A stretch of 64,000 nucleotides of DNA from Flavihumibacter rivuli (GTDB taxonomy: Bacteria > Bacteroidota > Bacteroidia > Chitinophagales > Chitinophagaceae): assembly GCF_018595685.2 (NCBI RefSeq), contig NZ_CP092334.1:2880001-2944000 (forward strand). Direction: 5' to 3'. The notes below the pieces were generated by a model. The model had not been told where the DNA came from and searched no databases. It was given only the letters and a program-made list of their open reading frames with translations. Below are positions 54,471-63,854 of the stretch, piece after piece. Made by a program: the position numbers and the translations under genes. Positions within the stretch are counted from its first letter, which is position 1, and every line of letters begins with the position of its first letter.

Positions 54471-55273
54471 GGCAGGAACTGAACCGCACTACCTATAACC
54501 TGGCCAGGATGAACATGATCCTGCATGGGGTGCATTATAAGAAATTCAGTATCCGCCAGGAAGACACCCTTGAAAATCCCCAGCACCTGGGTATGAAGTT
54601 CGAGGCCATCGTCAGCAATCCCCCATTTAGCGCCAAGTGGAGCGCCAATCCCCTGCACCTGAGCGATGATCGTTTCAGTCAGTATGGGAAATTGGCTCCC
54701 AGCTCCAAGGCAGACTACGCCTTTATCCAGCACATGATTGCGCACCTGGATGATAATGGGGTAATGGCCATGGTCGCGCCCCATGGCGTGTTGTTCAGGG
54801 GAGCTGCCGAGGGACATATCCGTCGTTACCTGATAGAAGACAAGAATTACCTGGATGCCGTGATCGGCTTACCAGCCAATATCTTCTATGGAACCGGCAT
54901 CCCCACTTGTATCCTGGTGTACAAGATCTGTCGTGAGCACCCCGACAATATACTTTTCATTGATGCAAGCCAGGACTTTGAAAAAGCCGGGAACCAGAAC
55001 TACCTGAGTGATGTGCATGTGGACAAGATCCTGCAAGCCTATAATGACAGGAAGGATATAGACAAATACGCCAAGGTGGCCAGCCTTGAACAGGTGGCAG
55101 CCAATGATTACAACCTGAATATTCCGCGTTATGTGGATACGTTTGAGCAGGAAGAGCGAATTGACCTCGGTACTATAGCAAAAGAACTGCAGGCGCTGGA
55201 AGGGAAAATGAAGGATACGGATAAGACCATAGCAAAGTATTGTAAGGAGTTAGGTATTGCATCACCATTTTAA

Positions 55274-55589
55274 AGGCCTAGTGCTTAACAATATGAATTA
55301 TTAAAAGTAGGCTGTTCACAAATGATCAACTTTTGAAGCAGCTGCTAAGCGGTTACAGAGTTATTGAGAAATACATAATGTTTAAAAGGTAGAAATGAGG
55401 ATAGAAAGCATGAAGGGAGAACAAAGATTATTCATTAAAATGAATACCAGATGACCTTTAAAAAAAGGAACTATAGGATGATTGTTGAACGATAAAATGG
55501 AGAGCTTAACAAAACGAAATAATAAAAGGATTTAATCTATTATTTCCTCCTTTCATTTAGCATAACCGTATTCTAAATAAAATGTAATT
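55274..55589. other. AT-rich gap between hsdM and hsdS
   Basis: This 316-base gap is unusual, because hsdM and hsdS genes are normally adjacent or overlapping. No gene or repeat was recognised. It may be a trace of hsdS exchange or a lost small gene. Confidence 0.45.
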
Positions 55590-56786
55590 ATGGTAAGATC
55601 TAAGAATATTCCTGTAATTCGCTTTCAAGAATTCACGAATAATTGGATTAGCGAAGAATTTGAAAATATTTCAGAACGAGCAAGTGATAAGTATAATCCT
55701 GATAAAAGTAAAATAGATTACCCTTGTATCGAACTTGAAAGCTTAGATCAGGATACGGGCATTTTATTAAATACTTTCTCCTCAAAAGAGCAGAAAAGCA
55801 TAAAAAATAAGTTCAACAAGGGAGATGTTCTTTTTGGCAAGCTAAGACCATACTTGCGAAAATTTCACCAGCCAAACTTTGAAGGGGTTTGTTCATCAGA
55901 AATTTGGGTATTACGTGGCACAAAAATTACAAACAGGTTCTTGTACTACCTATTACAAGCAAAACGATTTAGTGATTTAATGAACGTAACCTCTGGTTCA
56001 AAAATGCCCAGAGCAGAGTGGAGTCTAGTTTCAAAAGAATCATTTTTCTACCCCTCCCACCCCGAGCAACAAAAGATCGCTTCCTTTCTCACCGCAGTGG
56101 ATGAAAAGATCCAGCAACTCAGCAGGAAAAAGAAGTTACTGGAGCAATACAAAAAGGGAGTGATGCAAAAATTCTTTAACCAGGAAATCCGGTTCAAACC
56201 GGATAAGGGTGGGAAGTTTCCGGATTGGGAAGAGAAAAATTTGGGGGAAATTTCTGTTATAAAGAGAGGAGCATCACCTAGGCCTATTTCATCTCCAAAG
56301 TGGTTCAATTCTGAAAGTAATATTGGATGGGTCAGAATATCTGACGTTACTAAATCTAATAAATTCTTGACCAAAACAGAACAGTACCTATCTAAAGAAG
56401 GTATAGCAAAAAGCAGACTTGTACCCTCCGGCAATATTATCATGAGTATTTCCGCAACAATTGGAAAACCAATTTATACAACTTTTGAAGTCTGTATTCA
56501 TGATGGATTTGTTGTATTTGAAGATCTTCAAGCAGAAAAAGAATTTTTATTCTACTATTTAGATTTCATAAAAGAAAATTGGTATCGTTATGGTCAACCA
56601 GGGACCCAAATAAATTTAAACTCCGAAATTGTTTCATGTGAACCAATACTAGTTCCATGTAATAAAGAACAACAAAAAATCGCATCCTTTCTCTCAGCCC
56701 TAGACGACAAGCTCAACCTGGTGAGCATCGAGTTAGATAAAGCCCGGAAATGGAAGAAGGGCCTATTGCAGCAGATGTTCGTTTAG
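55590..56786 (+). CDS. hsdS: Type I restriction-modification specificity subunit
   Basis: The 398-aa protein has two target-recognition domains (~1-150 and ~205-350), each followed by a conserved helical spacer: PEQQKIASFLTAVDEKIQQL (~155) and KEQQKIASFLSALDDKLNLV (~353). HsdS sets the DNA sequence recognised by the complex. The recognition domains are AT-rich while the spacers and C-terminus are GC-rich like the rest of the locus, a sign that recognition domains were exchanged. The gene itself appears intact. Confidence 0.92.
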   Translation: MVRSKNIPVIRFQEFTNNWISEEFENISERASDKYNPDKSKIDYPCIELESLDQDTGILLNTFSSKEQKSIKNKFNKGDVLFGKLRPYLRKFHQPNFEGVCSSEIWVLRGTKITNRFLYYLLQAKRFSDLMNVTSGSKMPRAEWSLVSKESFFYPSHPEQQKIASFLTAVDEKIQQLSRKKKLLEQYKKGVMQKFFNQEIRFKPDKGGKFPDWEEKNLGEISVIKRGASPRPISSPKWFNSESNIGWVRISDVTKSNKFLTKTEQYLSKEGIAKSRLVPSGNIIMSISATIGKPIYTTFEVCIHDGFVVFEDLQAEKEFLFYYLDFIKENWYRYGQPGTQINLNSEIVSCEPILVPCNKEQQKIASFLSALDDKLNLVSIELDKARKWKKGLLQQMFV

Positions 56787-56829
56787 TATAATTTAGCCTC
56801 AATAAACCTTTACCCGAAAGAACCTTATC

Positions 56830-59682
56830 ATGACCACTATCGCTACCCAGCCGGAAGCTATCCTGGAAGCCAATCTAGTTAACCAATTACAGGGCATGGG
56901 CTATCGTGCCGTTCAAATCCGGCATGAGGCCGATATGCTGGCCAACCTGCAAGCTGAACTAGAGGAACACAATAAAATAAAGCTCAGCACCAAGGAATTC
57001 TTACAGGTGCTCAATCACCTTAATAGAGGCAATGTCTTTGACCGTGCGCAGATCCTGCGCGACAAAATGGCCTTACAACGGGAGGATGGCACCACTACCT
57101 ATATTGAATTCCTGAATGTGGAACATTGGTGCCAGAACAGATTCCAGGTATGTACCCAGGTAACCATGGAGGGTAGCTATACCAATCGCTATGATGTAAC
57201 CCTTCTCATCAATGGCCTTCCCCTGGTACAGATAGAACTCAAGCGGAGGGGCCTGGAATTAAAAGAAGCATTTAACCAGACCAATCGTAACCAGCGCCAC
57301 TCCTATTGGAGCGGTTATGCGCTGTACAACTATATCCAGATCTTTGTGATCAGCAATGGCGTAAACACCAAGTTCTACGCCAACAACCGCAACCAGAGTT
57401 TCAAGCAGACCTTTTTCTGGACCGACGAGCAGAACCGACGCATCAGCCAGCTGCAGGAATTTACCCAGGCCTTCCTGGAGCCCTGTCATATCAGCAAGAT
57501 GATCTGCAAGTATGTGGTGCTGCACCAGAGCGATAAATGCCTGATGGTATTGAGGCCTTACCAGTATTACGCAGTGGAGAAGATCATAGAGCGGGTGAAG
57601 ACCGGTACCAAGAACGGCTATATCTGGCATACCACAGGTTCGGGCAAGACCCTTACCAGTTTCAAGGCATCACAGATCCTGACCAAGCTGCCCATGGTGC
57701 ATAAGGTGGTCTTTGTGGTAGACCGCAACGATCTTGACTATCAAACCACCAAGGAGTTCAACGCATTCTCTTCCGGTTCAGTGGACGGCACCAACAATAC
57801 CCAAATGCTGGTGAAACAACTGGCCGATGACACCCCGCTGATCGTTACCACCATACAGAAGCTGAACACCGCCATCAGCAAATCGCAATACCTGGAGCGG
57901 TTAGAACACCTGCGCCAGCAACGCATGGTATTCATCTTTGATGAATGTCACCGCAGCCAGTTTGGGGAAACCCACCAACGCATCCGGAAGTTTTTCGAGG
58001 CTGCCCAGCTCTTTGGGTTCACGGGCACACCCATATTTGCCGACAATGCTGCAAAGGGAGTAGAAGGGAACAGAACCACCAAGGACCTCTTCAGTGACTG
58101 TCTGCATAAGTATGTGATCACCGATGCGATCCGGGATGAGAATGTTTTGCGGTTCTCGGTGGAGTATATCGGGAAATACCAGCACAACGAGCAGAGCAAG
58201 ACCAGGATGGATATTAAGGTAGAAGATATAGACACAGCGGGTTTACTGGAAGATCCGCGGCGGCTGGAAAAGATTACCGATTACATCATAGCCAACCACA
58301 ATGCCAAAACCCGTAACCGGGAGTTTACGGCCATCTTCGCCATCAGCAATGTAGAAACGCTCATCAAGTATTATGAGCTGTTCCGAAAGAAAAAAGCAGC
58401 GGGTGATCATGACTTGCGCATTGCCACCATATTCTCCTTTACGGCCAATGAAGACGACAAGGACGCAAACGGTTTTATTCCCGATGACCAGGACATATTC
58501 GCCGATGGCAAGGGTGGCATCAACAAACACAGTCGGGATAAGCTGGATGAATTCATAGCCGATTACAATGACATGTACGGCACCAAATACAGCACCAAGG
58601 ACAGTCAGAGCTTTTATAATTATTATAAGGAACTGGCCAGGAGGGTAAAGAACCGGGAGGTGGATATCCTGCTGGTGGTGAATATGTTCCTGACCGGCTT
58701 CGACAGCAAGCACCTGAATACCCTTTATGTAGATAAAAACCTGAGGTTTCATGGGTTGATCCAGGCCTTTAGCAGGACCAACCGGGTATTGAATGAGACC
58801 AAAAGTCAGGGTAATATCCTCTGCTTCCGTAACCTGAAAGCGGCGACCGATGAGGCCATAACCCTGTTTAGCAATAAAGAAGCCATTGAAGAGGTAGTAT
58901 TACCGCCATATGAGAACCAGGTAGCCAGGATGAACCAGGCCTTGGGCCGCTTATACCAGTTGGTACCCACCGTACAGAGTGTGGATGAATTGCCGGATGA
59001 AGAAGCCCAGCTTCAGTTTGTGCAAGCCTTCCGGGAGATCATGCGGATCAGGAATGTGATGGAGAGCTATGCGGATTTCAATTTTGAGGAATTGCATATC
59101 AGTCCCCAGGCCTTTGAAGATTATAAGAGCAAGTACCTCGACATCTATGATTCAGTATCACGGGGAACCAGAAAAGAAAAGGTATCGATCCTGGAAGATG
59201 TGGATTTTGAATTGGAGCTGATCCACCGCGATGAGATCAATGTGGCCTATATCCTGAAATTGCTAGCCAAACTAAAAGGGACCAATGCAGAGCAGCAGCA
59301 AAAGCTACGCAAGCAGGTGATGGATGTAATGGCCGGGGAGATCACGTTGAGAAGTAAGAAAGAATTAATTGAGCGCTTCATAGAGGAGGCCTTACCACTG
59401 GTGGAAGATACCGATGATATCCCCCAAGCCTTTATCTCTTTTGTGGACCAGGAGAAAGAAGACGCTTTCCGCAAGATATGTACTGAAGAGAAGCTGCGGC
59501 CGGAGCAGTTTAGGGAAGTCCTGGGCGAGTACCTCTTCACCCAGATAGATCCCCAACCAGATGCCATCATCAACCTGCTGGAAGAAAAGCCCAGGATCCT
59601 GGAAAGAAAGACCATTCTGGATCGCGTACTTCAGCGGCTAAAGGATTTTGTGGAGACGTATATAACGGGGGTTGGGGAGTAA
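56830..59682 (+). CDS. hsdR: Type I restriction endonuclease subunit R
   Basis: The 950-aa protein has an N-terminal PD-(D/E)xK nuclease (YDVTLLINGLPLVQIELKRR, ~120-138). A SF2 translocase follows, with P-loop HTTGSGKT (~265) and DEAD-like DECHRSQFG (~370), GFTGTPIF (motif III), VNMFLTGFDSK and QAFSRTNR (motifs V/VI), and a helical C-terminus. It cuts DNA far from the recognition site after ATP-driven translocation and needs HsdM and HsdS. With hsdM interrupted it is predicted to lack a partner. Confidence 0.95.
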   Translation: MTTIATQPEAILEANLVNQLQGMGYRAVQIRHEADMLANLQAELEEHNKIKLSTKEFLQVLNHLNRGNVFDRAQILRDKMALQREDGTTTYIEFLNVEHWCQNRFQVCTQVTMEGSYTNRYDVTLLINGLPLVQIELKRRGLELKEAFNQTNRNQRHSYWSGYALYNYIQIFVISNGVNTKFYANNRNQSFKQTFFWTDEQNRRISQLQEFTQAFLEPCHISKMICKYVVLHQSDKCLMVLRPYQYYAVEKIIERVKTGTKNGYIWHTTGSGKTLTSFKASQILTKLPMVHKVVFVVDRNDLDYQTTKEFNAFSSGSVDGTNNTQMLVKQLADDTPLIVTTIQKLNTAISKSQYLERLEHLRQQRMVFIFDECHRSQFGETHQRIRKFFEAAQLFGFTGTPIFADNAAKGVEGNRTTKDLFSDCLHKYVITDAIRDENVLRFSVEYIGKYQHNEQSKTRMDIKVEDIDTAGLLEDPRRLEKITDYIIANHNAKTRNREFTAIFAISNVETLIKYYELFRKKKAAGDHDLRIATIFSFTANEDDKDANGFIPDDQDIFADGKGGINKHSRDKLDEFIADYNDMYGTKYSTKDSQSFYNYYKELARRVKNREVDILLVVNMFLTGFDSKHLNTLYVDKNLRFHGLIQAFSRTNRVLNETKSQGNILCFRNLKAATDEAITLFSNKEAIEEVVLPPYENQVARMNQALGRLYQLVPTVQSVDELPDEEAQLQFVQAFREIMRIRNVMESYADFNFEELHISPQAFEDYKSKYLDIYDSVSRGTRKEKVSILEDVDFELELIHRDEINVAYILKLLAKLKGTNAEQQQKLRKQVMDVMAGEITLRSKKELIERFIEEALPLVEDTDDIPQAFISFVDQEKEDAFRKICTEEKLRPEQFREVLGEYLFTQIDPQPDAIINLLEEKPRILERKTILDRVLQRLKDFVETYITGVGE

Positions 59683-59782
59683 TGAAAAATATAAAAAAAA
59701 GCATGCCTTGGCATTAACATTCGATGTTTTTTTAATATTTTGCCAAAAATACCAGGCCAAGCAGACCTTGCAATAATTAAAG

Positions 59783-59790
59783 TAACTTTG
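59783..59790 (+). promoter_or_regulatory. Candidate -7 box (TAnnTTTG) before the small gene at 59797
   Basis: TAACTTTG is an exact match to the Bacteroidota -7 consensus and lies six bases before the start codon, which predicts a leaderless or near-leaderless transcript. The -33 element is weak. Confidence 0.45.
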
Positions 59791-59796
59791 CCCCTC

Positions 59797-59994
59797 ATGT
59801 CCAAAAAGTCTTTAACAGAAGCTGCAATCAAAAGGAAAATCCTTGTAGGCAATAAACTCAAAGTTGCTCAAGTTGATTTTACCAGTAATATGGTAAAAAA
59901 TAGAATAAAGGACACCAAATCGGCACAAGAGGAAGCTGAAAAACGGAAGAAAATATCCTGGAAAGACCTAAATGCAATTAGAGTTCGTATTTAG
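59797..59994 (+). CDS. Small basic protein upstream of the papain-like protease gene
   Basis: From the ATG at 59797 this is a 65-aa, Lys-rich protein (MSKKSLTEAAIKRKILVGNK start) with no recognised family, probably helical. An in-frame start upstream at 59740 exists but would lie before the promoter-like box. It ends eight bases before the next gene, so the two form an operon. It may regulate or be the substrate of the predicted protease. Confidence 0.55.
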   Translation: MSKKSLTEAAIKRKILVGNKLKVAQVDFTSNMVKNRIKDTKSAQEEAEKRKKISWKDLNAIRVRI

Positions 59995-60002
59995 GAAGCG
60001 CT

Positions 60003-61565
60003 ATGCACAAGGTTTACGCATTTTCTGAACATAGATTTGCATGCCTGCTAGCTAATATTGAAACAGATATTGCAGAAATCAAGGAAAAACCTCTTTTCAA
60101 CTATTGTTGTCGATATTTGAAAAGATTAAGGGTATCTCATATTGTAGTTGAGCAGCAATATACAAGTGCAGATTTTTTAAATGATTACAGTTCGTACTAT
60201 TCAGACTGCCATAAGAATTACGAAAAAATCTGTAAGCGACTACATTTCTTCTCTTCCGATCCCAGATATGGAAAATCCACATTATTAAAAGCATTTTCAA
60301 ATACAGAATGTAAGAGAAAGCTAAAAAGGGATTATCTGGGCTATCTGGTAGTAAAACCAATTCCCAACTATGTAATTGGTTTTACTATCCTAAAAACCTA
60401 TAGTAGCAACAAGACAAATAAGCGCAGCTATTGGGGTACAAGGCCCTATAAAGCAAATCTTTTAGGCCTGGAATTACCCATAATGGCATTAGCCTTTCAG
60501 GAACAAGATACCACCCTTAGCGCTTGCGCAACCATTTCTATATGGGCAATGCTACATAAGGCCGCGGAAAACTATTTCATCAAATTAAGGACACCCGGTG
60601 AAATTACTAAAGATGCAGGAATCATTTCACACAACGGAAACAGATTACTTCCAAACAAAGAAGGTTTGTTGATTAGTGAAATGTGCACTGTCATAGCCAA
60701 AAGTGGCCTGCAGCCAGAGACAAGAATTATATCCTCAACAATAAATTCTTCAAATAGCTCAAGATATGTTAAACAATTGGTCCAAGCTTATAGTGGACTG
60801 GGCATACCTTTAATCATGACGATTGAAATCCCCGATGAGGAAAATCAAGTTAACTCTAATTCCCAGCATGAACCAAGTACAGTTGGTCATGCAATAACTG
60901 TTGTTGGTCATAAAATTGAAAAGTGTCCATTAAAACCCCCACGTAAGGAAATAACCTGGCACTCAGACAAGCTAAAAGTCCTCTATGCACATGATGACCA
61001 AGTTGGCCCCTATTCCTATGTAGTTCTATTAGAGAATAATAAAATAAAAACAGACTGGGAAAAAGACAAACCTGAAGATGATGATATACAAACAACTATA
61101 AGCTCACTAATATTACCTGTATACCCAGATATAAAAGTATCCTTTGATGATATAGAGCCAATAGTTTGTGGCCTGGATTCGCTTTTGAGTATTTCATTTG
61201 GCAGTACATTCCACTATGATATAGAGTGGGATCTTCAGCTCATTCCAAGTGAAGATTTCAAAAGAAATAATGTTTCCAAAGCACCGCTTTCGGATAATTA
61301 CAAGAATAGAATACTTTCCAGAAATCTTCCTAAATATATATGGAACTGTCGATGTATAATTGGTGAATTTGTATTATTTGAAATAATTTTCGATGCTACT
61401 AGTATTCCGTCGAGCGACTTGGCTCTTGAAACAATTGTCCATTATAATTTTGCTCATGATGCCCTTAAAGATGCCATACTTAAAAACAAACACCAAGGAC
61501 ATGAATTCTTCCAATTTAAGGGTGGTAGGGCGTTTTTCAAGTATCTTATAACAGTATTTGAATAA
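60003..61565 (+). CDS. Uncharacterised protein with a predicted papain-like (C39-like) cysteine protease core
   Basis: Within this 520-aa protein, FQEQDTTLSACATISIWAML (residues 165-184) resembles the start of a papain/C39-type peptidase, with Q166 or Q168 as oxyanion residue and C175 as nucleophile. VGHAITVVGH (294-303) supplies a histidine (H296), and LYAHDDQVG (D331/D332) a third acid. The N-terminal ~110 and C-terminal ~180 residues are of unknown family. There is no signal peptide, so it would act in the cytosol. It is preceded by a 65-aa gene and converges with a SIR2-family gene in a defence-rich region. Protease function is predicted from motifs only. Confidence 0.6.
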   Translation: MHKVYAFSEHRFACLLANIETDIAEIKEKPLFNYCCRYLKRLRVSHIVVEQQYTSADFLNDYSSYYSDCHKNYEKICKRLHFFSSDPRYGKSTLLKAFSNTECKRKLKRDYLGYLVVKPIPNYVIGFTILKTYSSNKTNKRSYWGTRPYKANLLGLELPIMALAFQEQDTTLSACATISIWAMLHKAAENYFIKLRTPGEITKDAGIISHNGNRLLPNKEGLLISEMCTVIAKSGLQPETRIISSTINSSNSSRYVKQLVQAYSGLGIPLIMTIEIPDEENQVNSNSQHEPSTVGHAITVVGHKIEKCPLKPPRKEITWHSDKLKVLYAHDDQVGPYSYVVLLENNKIKTDWEKDKPEDDDIQTTISSLILPVYPDIKVSFDDIEPIVCGLDSLLSISFGSTFHYDIEWDLQLIPSEDFKRNNVSKAPLSDNYKNRILSRNLPKYIWNCRCIIGEFVLFEIIFDATSIPSSDLALETIVHYNFAHDALKDAILKNKHQGHEFFQFKGGRAFFKYLITVFE

Positions 61566-61607
61566 CCCTTTCAGGTTCTATCCTTACCATTGGAGATACT
61601 AATAATA

Positions 61608-62777
61608 TCATGAACCTCTATTACGGCGCGTCTTTTTATTAATTGCAATCAGCGATTCTACTGATTCCTCAAAACCACCGCACAAATATTCATAGTTGCC
61701 CCTTCCAAAAAACCGATCAAAGTAAATTTTACTTCCATCCCCTTTTTGAACTACAGTAATATTGGGCTTTGTAGTCCTACCTGTTAAAGCCCTTAAAAAC
61801 ATTGATCTAATATTAAAATCCTCCGGCGGGAGAGAGTAACCAATGATGATCCAATTATCTGCCACTCGTAACTCTTCGAATGCATTCCGCCAAATTTCAT
61901 GCAAATTAGGTTCATCCATCCTTCTGGCATATGACATGGTTACCAGAACAGGATGAAGCGGCCAATAATCACAATGGCATTTATTGATATTGGTCTTCCT
62001 ATTCTGATGAATCAAATCGATAATCTCGACAGTGGGGTTGATATAGAGAAATCCACACCGTTTGCATTTTAACCAATCTGTAGACCCATGTAACTTGAAA
62101 ATCTTAAATAGGGGCTTAGAAGGTCTATTATAGATGATATCTTTTTCATCTACAGGATCCCGCCAGGAAACACCATAGTCAATTTCCCGGTCAGCATTAT
62201 AGGTATCATCGTAATTCAGCAATTCCCACTCCAATGAAACATCATAATTGGTAGAAACCAGGGAAACAAAATGGCTTCCCCCTTTATTTTCCTTTCTGAT
62301 CCATTTCACAAAATCATCCATCTTCTTGGGTAGCACATACTTTCTTGAACGATTTATAGAGTCAATGATTGCCCATTCAAATATTGTTTTCAGATTTGAC
62401 ATATCCCACCGGTCATTTAACTGTTTGGGAATCTGCAGGAGACCGGGTATTTCATTATTCCAATCAACAATGCAGTGATTGGTATTGATCAATTGGTCAA
62501 CCATTGACAATAGCTCAGTAACCATTGGTAATTCTTTGACCAAGACATCCATCGGGACATTCTTACCAAAATAATCTTTGATTCCGGGTGACAGCGATAC
62601 CAACAACTGCTTTAGCATTTCCCGATACTTGTGCGCAACCCTTCTATTCCTTTCAATATTGTTAAATAAGGTTCCGCTGTTGATCTTATTTACAATGATG
62701 GGTAGCAAATCCCTGGTCAGCGGATACCCGAAGGTTGCAGATACACCAGCCCCTGTAAAAACAACCGTTTTTTTCAT
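61608..62777 (-). CDS. SIR2-family protein (predicted NAD-dependent, defence-type)
   Basis: The ~389-aa protein begins MKKTVVFTGAGVSATFGYPLT, the NAD-binding start of the Sir2 fold. It has a STNYDVSLEW stretch, the catalytic-type KLHGSTDW with H before GS, a zinc ribbon formed by CKRCGF and CHCDYW, and an IIGYSLPPED nucleotide-binding end. ATG at 62777 is preferred to the upstream 62801 start. Free-standing bacterial SIR2 proteins often act as NADases in anti-phage defence rather than deacetylases. It converges with the predicted protease gene. Which role applies here is not shown by sequence. Confidence 0.82.
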   Translation of the reverse strand: MKKTVVFTGAGVSATFGYPLTRDLLPIIVNKINSGTLFNNIERNRRVAHKYREMLKQLLVSLSPGIKDYFGKNVPMDVLVKELPMVTELLSMVDQLINTNHCIVDWNNEIPGLLQIPKQLNDRWDMSNLKTIFEWAIIDSINRSRKYVLPKKMDDFVKWIRKENKGGSHFVSLVSTNYDVSLEWELLNYDDTYNADREIDYGVSWRDPVDEKDIIYNRPSKPLFKIFKLHGSTDWLKCKRCGFLYINPTVEIIDLIHQNRKTNINKCHCDYWPLHPVLVTMSYARRMDEPNLHEIWRNAFEELRVADNWIIIGYSLPPEDFNIRSMFLRALTGRTTKPNITVVQKGDGSKIYFDRFFGRGNYEYLCGGFEESVESLIAINKKTRRNRGS

Positions 62778-62993
62778 ACTTGATAGTTTATGATTCAGCA
62801 TTTAGAAAAGGAATCTAAGTTTTTCAGCGCCTTTTGAATAGGGGAATTTTCCCGCCCTGCTAATGGGAAAAAGACCCCTACTTACAGATCTTTTTTCAAC
62901 TAGTTTGCTATGGTTATTCAAAGCTTACCCACAATCCTACCTTGCAATTTCCATCGACCATTTAAAAGACATTAACCTTCTAAACCATTAGTT
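62778..62993. other. Divergent intergenic region
   Basis: About 215 bases between the SIR2 gene and the next plus-strand gene; it should hold both promoters. A TACCTTG box at 62938-62944 is a possible -7 element for the latter. Confidence 0.4.
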
Positions 62994-63791
62994 ATGGCAT
63001 TAAAACTAGTTGACGACAGTTCTACCTATTGGGGGATCATGGTTAACCGCCAGCCAAAAGCAGGTAAACAAAAAATGATAACCGGTGAAATTCCGACAGC
63101 CGGTGAATTAACTGGGATAGAATTAAGAATGCTACCACCCTTTATCAAAGAGAATGGTACCACACCGGTATTTCCCTTTCCTGGTAACGCAAAGCTATAC
63201 TGCCTTGTAATGGTGGTTAGCGATGCCAACAACCAACTTATCGGTGGAATTGATCTGCAAGGATTTCCAAGGATCGGAGACAAAGAACACCTTCCCATCA
63301 ACAAAACATTATTTTACTGGGAACCCTCCACTGACAACAAAACAGCACCCAGGCAAATTCATATGGCTTGTTCCATCATTAAATGCAAGCAGTCTTTGCG
63401 GGACGTAGCTAAAATATTAACATCGGTAAAAAGCGATGAGGACTATAAGGGAGTAGTGAAAACACTTGAAAAGCTGGCCAAAAATGCCAGTGGTGCTACC
63501 CTATTCCTTGATGCACTTAGTCAGCTAGGATCATTGGTAGGCAAATACCTGAAGGATGTGGAAGACAAGCCCCTTGGCGCCATTGTTCAGAGTTATACTG
63601 CACTTAGGGGTGATTTTGACAACAAGGGGGTTCAAAGAAGGCAGTATATGACACCTAGGGTAATGTTTGATTTTGAACTGGTTGTACGGGACAAAACGGC
63701 AACTCCCGTCAAGTCCATAAGGGGTGGTAAGAAGAGCCAAGCCCTAGTTCATGAAGAGGTGATTGTTGATCTGCAACCATTTAAAAGCTGA
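62994..63791 (+). CDS. Uncharacterised protein preceding a patatin-like gene
   Basis: The 265-aa protein is of unknown family. It is beta-rich at both ends (TYWGIMVNRQPKAG; VMFDFELVVRD) with a helical middle (SLRDVAKILTSVKSDEDYKG, ALSQLGSLVGKYLKDV). No signal peptide or catalytic motif was seen. It lies 63 bases upstream of a patatin-like phospholipase gene on the same strand, suggesting an operon. It may be the sensor or partner of that enzyme. Confidence 0.5.
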   Translation: MALKLVDDSSTYWGIMVNRQPKAGKQKMITGEIPTAGELTGIELRMLPPFIKENGTTPVFPFPGNAKLYCLVMVVSDANNQLIGGIDLQGFPRIGDKEHLPINKTLFYWEPSTDNKTAPRQIHMACSIIKCKQSLRDVAKILTSVKSDEDYKGVVKTLEKLAKNASGATLFLDALSQLGSLVGKYLKDVEDKPLGAIVQSYTALRGDFDNKGVQRRQYMTPRVMFDFELVVRDKTATPVKSIRGGKKSQALVHEEVIVDLQPFKS

Positions 63792-63854
63792 TCCAGGTAA
63801 ATTTCACAATGGACTTCTGCAGAAAAATTAATCCTTAGAGAATAGAATCTAGCC

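Larger units (their letters stand above)
50976..55273 (+). pseudogene. hsdM: Type I restriction-modification DNA methyltransferase subunit, split by an IS21-family element
   Basis: The 5' part (50976-51759) encodes the N-terminal helical HsdM domain and SAM-binding motif I (DPTCGSGSLLLR). The 3' part (54471-55273) encodes GQELNRTTYNLARMNM, the catalytic NPPF motif (SNPPFSAKW) and the C-terminal region. Removing 51760-54464 plus one 6-bp target duplicate restores one frame of about 528 codons reading VGYFYGQELN across the joint. As it stands, the 5' part ends in a stop within the element. HsdM adds methyl groups to adenine at the HsdS-defined site and is also needed for restriction, so the locus is predicted inactive. 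The 3' part may still be translated from a start in the IS end, but lacks motif I. Confidence 0.9.

Noticed and set aside
54425..55273. Independent methyltransferase gene starting in the IS end
   Set aside because: It uses a TTG start inside the IS21 terminus and lacks SAM motif I; it is the 3' part of the split hsdM.
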